Source: Blautia sp. (lineage in GTDB: Bacteria > Bacillota > Clostridia > Lachnospirales > Lachnospiraceae). Taken from it: DNA of 64,000 nt. Within the stretch, counting starts at the first letter, position 1. Each line of letters starts with the position of its first letter. The stretch covers positions 101,529-165,528 of the forward strand of contig JAMPAC010000001.1 in NCBI GenBank assembly GCA_023667395.1, read 5' to 3'. The notes under the pieces are model-generated. The model had not been told where the DNA came from and did no database searches. It worked only from the letters and a program-made list of their open reading frames with translations. A program made the translations under genes and the position numbers. This document shows positions 60,856 to 64,000 of this stretch, piece after piece.

Positions 60856-62490
60856 TTACACAGCGCCTGCCATCTGATGTTTCATGGTGAATTTTTCGTG
60901 GTACATCATTCTGTCCGCCCGCCTGGAAGTATCGTTGATATCATAGTCCAGCCGCTTGTCATACAGTTCATATCCGCAGGCTATCCTGATCAGGATGTCA
61001 TCGTTTTCCCGGTTGTATTTTTCGCACTTCTCCTTCATCCGGTCGATACGTTTCTTACAGTCCTCCAGGCTGCGGTTCTTCAACAGCACGCAGAACTCAT
61101 CCCCGCCCATCCGGTAACAGCGCCCGCTGTCCCCGAAACACTCGTTGATGATCCTGGCGCTTTCTTTAATGTATTTATCCCCCATTTCATGACCCTGGGT
61201 GTCGTTGCACTTTTTCAGGTCGTTCAGGTCGCACATGACCACGATGCAGTGCTCCGGCTCGAACCCGCCGCCGATATCATCCGCGTAGGCCGTCCTGTTA
61301 AACAGTCCCGTCAGCTGGTCATGATACGCTTTCTCCTCCAGCTTCTTCGCCTGCATACCGATCCTCATGAGTTCTTTCGCTTCCTGCATGGTGCTGACAC
61401 CCAGCACCAGATTATAGATCAGGAAGTTGAAGATTCCCAGAAAACTCTGGAATTTCCCCTTTGTCACGTAATATATGATCATATCCAGCACCAGACCTAC
61501 CGCACAGAGGGCGATACAGAAAATATTCTTTTTCAGCTTCCCGTTCAGACCCACGGTCTTCACTTCCCACACCATCATGATGACGCAGACCGCCGCCAGC
61601 AGAAGCAGCAGCACATGGATCAGCTGCAGCATCTGCCGCATATCCAGGATATGCAAAAACTGAACCGCGATCACCACGCATGTACCCGCCATGCTGGCGA
61701 TACAGGGAATATTCCAGATGAATCTGTCCGCGCTGCTGTGCATCTGTCGCATGAAAAGGCAGTAGGGCACCGGCACCAGCGCAAGCAGCAGGAAATCCGC
61801 ATAGGAAAACGCCACTCTGCCGGGTACCAGCAGATAAAAGGCATTGGTATCCACCACCTTCCAGCAGCCCAGCAGAACGGAAAAAATGCCCAAAAACAGC
61901 AGGCTCCCGTCAATCTCCGTATTCCTCCTGTTATACAGAATGTATGCAATATAAAAACCGCCTATCAGGATAGCAAAAATCCCGCATATGATACTGGGCA
62001 GCGACGCCAGGATCCTGTCCCTACAGATGGCGTAGCGGCTCCCCAGGAAAAAATCCGGAATAAAATCATTGGAAGTTTTGTAGACGGGAACAATCTCAAT
62101 GGTCACCTGCTTCCCGCTGTCATGCTCCGACAGCATGACCACATTCCACACACAGCCGGTAGTGCTTCCAAAAGCATTGCCTGCATCCGGCCTGATACTG
62201 TAGACCTCTTCCCCGTCCAGGCTCACCGTGACCAGCTGGTGCAGGGAGAAGAAGATCAGGGAATCGTCGGAATCAGGCAGCTGCCCCACATTGAAAGAAT
62301 AAACCGACTTCTGCCCCGTAGGATAATTCGCATCCCTGACGATCTCCCTCTGATAGTCCGTCACCTGCGTATAGCCCTCCGGCTCATGCCGCTGGCTGAC
62401 ATCCATCCGGAATGTGACAAACATAAAAAGGAACACCCCCACGCAAATGACCAGGACCGCCAGATAACTCCACTCAATGATCTTTTTCAT
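60856..62490 (-). CDS. Membrane-bound diguanylate cyclase (7TM-type sensor, GGDEF)
   Basis: 544 residues. One N-terminal helix and an extracellular domain (about 30-160) are followed by about seven membrane helices (165-385) in the 7TM-DISM style, then a GGDEF domain (about 400-530) with DQLTGLFNRTAY, VVMCDLNDLKKCNDTQGHEM and intact GGDEF in RMGGDEFCVLL. It should make cyclic-di-GMP in response to an external signal. No RxxD inhibitory site is seen five residues before GGDEF. It is convergent with the CYTH gene. Together with the EAL proteins at both ends of the window it points to active cyclic-di-GMP control. Confidence 0.9.
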   Translation of the reverse strand: MKKIIEWSYLAVLVICVGVFLFMFVTFRMDVSQRHEPEGYTQVTDYQREIVRDANYPTGQKSVYSFNVGQLPDSDDSLIFFSLHQLVTVSLDGEEVYSIRPDAGNAFGSTTGCVWNVVMLSEHDSGKQVTIEIVPVYKTSNDFIPDFFLGSRYAICRDRILASLPSIICGIFAILIGGFYIAYILYNRRNTEIDGSLLFLGIFSVLLGCWKVVDTNAFYLLVPGRVAFSYADFLLLALVPVPYCLFMRQMHSSADRFIWNIPCIASMAGTCVVIAVQFLHILDMRQMLQLIHVLLLLLAAVCVIMMVWEVKTVGLNGKLKKNIFCIALCAVGLVLDMIIYYVTKGKFQSFLGIFNFLIYNLVLGVSTMQEAKELMRIGMQAKKLEEKAYHDQLTGLFNRTAYADDIGGGFEPEHCIVVMCDLNDLKKCNDTQGHEMGDKYIKESARIINECFGDSGRCYRMGGDEFCVLLKNRSLEDCKKRIDRMKEKCEKYNRENDDILIRIACGYELYDKRLDYDINDTSRRADRMMYHEKFTMKHQMAGAV

Positions 62491-62524
62491 ACCCGCCTCC
62501 CCCTTCTTTTGTATCCTATGGAAC

Positions 62525-63463
62525 CTACCTTATCAGATATACGAAATATGCCGCGTACCCCGCCAGCATCACCGCGCCCCCCAGCCTGCCCAGGCTCTTC
62601 TTCCGCACCACGCAGACCAGCAGAAGAACCATGGCGGCAACAGCCGTGATGCTGTCCACCAGGAAATCCGCCTTGTAGGCTACCGGAGTGATCAACGCGG
62701 ACGTACCCACCACGAACAGGATGTTAAATACATTGCTGCCCACAATATTGCCCACCGCGATGTCCGCCTTGCCTTTCAGCGAAGCAGTCACGCTGGTCAC
62801 AAGCTCCGGAAGCGAGGTCCCGAAAGCCACGATGGTCAATCCGATCAGCCTGTCGTCCATACCGAATATGACGGCCAGTTCCGTAGCCGCATCCACTGTC
62901 ACGTCACTGCCGATCACGATCATGGCCGCCCCCACCACTACCATCACGATCATCTTAAGCAGGCTAGTTTCTTTTTCCTCCTGCTCCGCTTCCGTCGGCG
63001 CTTCCCCTTTCTTCGCCATCTTCAGCAGATACAGCAGATACAGGATCATGAACACCCAGAGGATCACGCCCTCCAGCCGGCCTACCCGGTTATCCGCCAG
63101 TCCCATGGCCGCCAGCAGCACCGTGATCACAATGGTAAAGGGAATCTCATATTTTATGGTGGATTTCTGGACCGCTATGGCGCGAATCACGGAAGTCAGC
63201 CCCAGGATCACCAGCACATTCATGATATTGCTGCCCAACACATTCCCGATGGTGATGCCCGCGCTTCCTTTCAGCGCGGAAGTGATACTGACCGCCGCCT
63301 CTGGCAGGGACGTCCCCATTGCCACGATGGTCAGGCCGATCACCAGCTGGGGGATGCCGAACCTGTCCGCTATTTTGGAAGCGCCCTCCACAAACCAGTC
63401 CGCCCCTTTCATCAGCAGTACGAATCCGACCACCAACAATACAAACTGAATCAGAATCTTCAT
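62525..63463 (-). CDS. CaCA family sodium/calcium antiporter (YrbG-like)
   Basis: 312 residues with about ten membrane helices in two inverted halves. Each half has the alpha-repeat: GLTIVAMGTSLPEAAVSITS and GLTIVAFGTSLPELVTSVTA, with the ion-binding GTSLPE motif, plus GNVLGSNIMNVL and GNIVGSNVFNILF. An acidic cytosolic loop (TEAEQEEKE) lies between. It exchanges Ca2+ for Na+ or K+. The start is supported by GGGAGG. It lies between a GGDEF and an EAL gene on the same strand. Confidence 0.92.
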   Translation of the reverse strand: MKILIQFVLLVVGFVLLMKGADWFVEGASKIADRFGIPQLVIGLTIVAMGTSLPEAAVSITSALKGSAGITIGNVLGSNIMNVLVILGLTSVIRAIAVQKSTIKYEIPFTIVITVLLAAMGLADNRVGRLEGVILWVFMILYLLYLLKMAKKGEAPTEAEQEEKETSLLKMIVMVVVGAAMIVIGSDVTVDAATELAVIFGMDDRLIGLTIVAFGTSLPELVTSVTASLKGKADIAVGNIVGSNVFNILFVVGTSALITPVAYKADFLVDSITAVAAMVLLLVCVVRKKSLGRLGGAVMLAGYAAYFVYLIR

Positions 63464-63500
63464 TACCCCATTCCTCCCAAAACCTTGCTCTATATCCGGC

Positions 63501-64000
63501 CTATGCCAGTTTTTTCAGAAAATCCTGTTCCGGCACGGGCTTGGAAAAATAGTAGCCCTGCAGGTAGTGGCATCCCATCTCCTCCAGGATATCCCGCTGT
63601 TCCCGGGTCTCCACACCCTCGGCCACGATATGCTTGTTCAGTTCCTGCATCATGGACACGGTATAACGCAGGGCGCACATGGCCCTTTCATTTTCCATGG
63701 CATACCACACCATACTCTTGTCCAGTTTCACGATCTGGAAAGGATACTTCAGGACGTTCGTAAGATTGGAATACCCCGTCCCGTAATCGTCCAGCGAGAA
63801 AGTAACGCCTCCCACCGTCATCCTCTCCATGATATTCCAGAGAATATCCCTGGTGATCACTGTCTCCGTGACCTCCAGATTGATGCAGGAATAAGGGATA
63901 TCGTACTCATCCATGATGCCGTAAAGCATCTCGCAGATATCCTCCTGCATACACTGCACGACGGACAGATTCACCTCTATATAGTCAATGCCCTTTTCCC
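63501..64000 (-). CDS. EAL domain phosphodiesterase, C-terminal part, truncated by the window
   Basis: The open frame continues to the edge; codons before 63974 read GIDYIEVNLSVVQCM, so no start lies inside the window. Visible EAL residues: the VNLS asparagine, LEVTETV, SLDDYGTGYSNL, IVKLDKSM, VAEGVET and LQGYYFSKP, all as in active enzymes. The upstream part, with the EAL motif itself and any GGDEF or sensor domain, is outside. It is probably a cyclic-di-GMP phosphodiesterase. Confidence 0.88.
   Translation of the reverse strand, partial: EKGIDYIEVNLSVVQCMQEDICEMLYGIMDEYDIPYSCINLEVTETVITRDILWNIMERMTVGGVTFSLDDYGTGYSNLTNVLKYPFQIVKLDKSMVWYAMENERAMCALRYTVSMMQELNKHIVAEGVETREQRDILEEMGCHYLQGYYFSKPVPEQDFLKKLA

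Noticed and set aside
60829..62649. 606-codon open frame on the plus strand opposite the GGDEF protein
   Set aside because: His/Gln-rich translation typical of an antisense shadow; the minus-strand gene has membrane helices and an intact GGDEF motif.
62477..63763. 428-codon plus-strand frame opposite the antiporter
   Set aside because: Antisense to a clear CaCA antiporter with both ion-binding repeats; no supporting start signal.
1..64000. tRNA or rRNA genes
   Set aside because: No segment with the conserved T-loop GGTTCGAATCC and acceptor pairing, or with rRNA core sequences, was noticed by eye; a short tRNA cannot be fully excluded without a scan.

Overview
The window looks like chromosomal DNA of an anaerobic Gram-positive gut bacterium of the Clostridia, most likely family Lachnospiraceae. 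The grounds are a moderate G+C content, strong AGGAGG ribosome binding sites, ATGA-coupled operons, a GH120 beta-xylosidase, many AAA-ATPase-like/PD-(D/E)XK proteins, large hybrid sensor kinases, and hairpin repeats of a kind common in that family. The genus cannot be fixed from sequence alone. No rRNA, tRNA or CRISPR array was found.

Layout. 0-6 kb: a broken GNAT acetyltransferase, a twin solute-binding-domain EAL phosphodiesterase and a GH120 beta-xylosidase. 6-23 kb: two paralogous hybrid histidine kinases (one broken, one intact), a nitroreductase, a DUF1016 nuclease, an OmpR-type two-component operon with small membrane proteins that share a 'GMC' two-helix unit, a patch of decayed DNA-modification genes, a PD-(D/E)XK ATPase, and an ECF sigma/anti-sigma pair. 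23-31 kb: hydrolases, a frameshifted DUF234 ATPase, a DUF362 lipoprotein, a cluster of hairpins, a large nested inverted-repeat element, a LysR regulator and a DUF554 protein. 31-40 kb: a glycan-use cluster (carboxylesterase, GPH transporter, clan GH-A hydrolase, AraC regulator, GH78-like rhamnosidase).

42-58.6 kb: the main item, an apparently complete 18-gene minus-strand operon for an extracellular contractile injection system (eCIS, a phage-tail-like syringe of the Afp/PVC type). In order of transcription it encodes a Pro-rich accessory protein, tail terminator (DUF4255), PAAR-like tip (DUF4280), sheath with a QGDPQP-repeat insert, tube, hub-assembly chaperone, a 58-residue coupled protein, second tube protein, small basic protein, tube/hub adaptor without a LysM domain, hub, spike, gp25, two large baseplate wedge proteins, tail protein I, AAA+ ATPase and a terminal XRE regulator. 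No tape-measure protein and no obvious toxin were recognised. A TACAnnTGTA (BlaI/CopY-type) box lies just upstream.

58.7-64 kb: ThyX, a DJ-1 family protein, a CYTH phosphatase, a membrane GGDEF cyclase, a CaCA antiporter and an EAL domain that runs off the window.

Three dispersed repeat families cut across this layout. Family A is a leader hairpin that starts right after a TATAAT box (13.8 and 60.2 kb). Family B is an intergenic hairpin with compensatory stem changes whose flank sits just before start codons (18.3, 32.8-33.1, 34.6, 45.2 and 50.4 kb). The third is a nested inverted-repeat element (29.2 kb, with a solo end at 0.65 kb). Two otherwise intact genes are frameshifted at runs of eight G.
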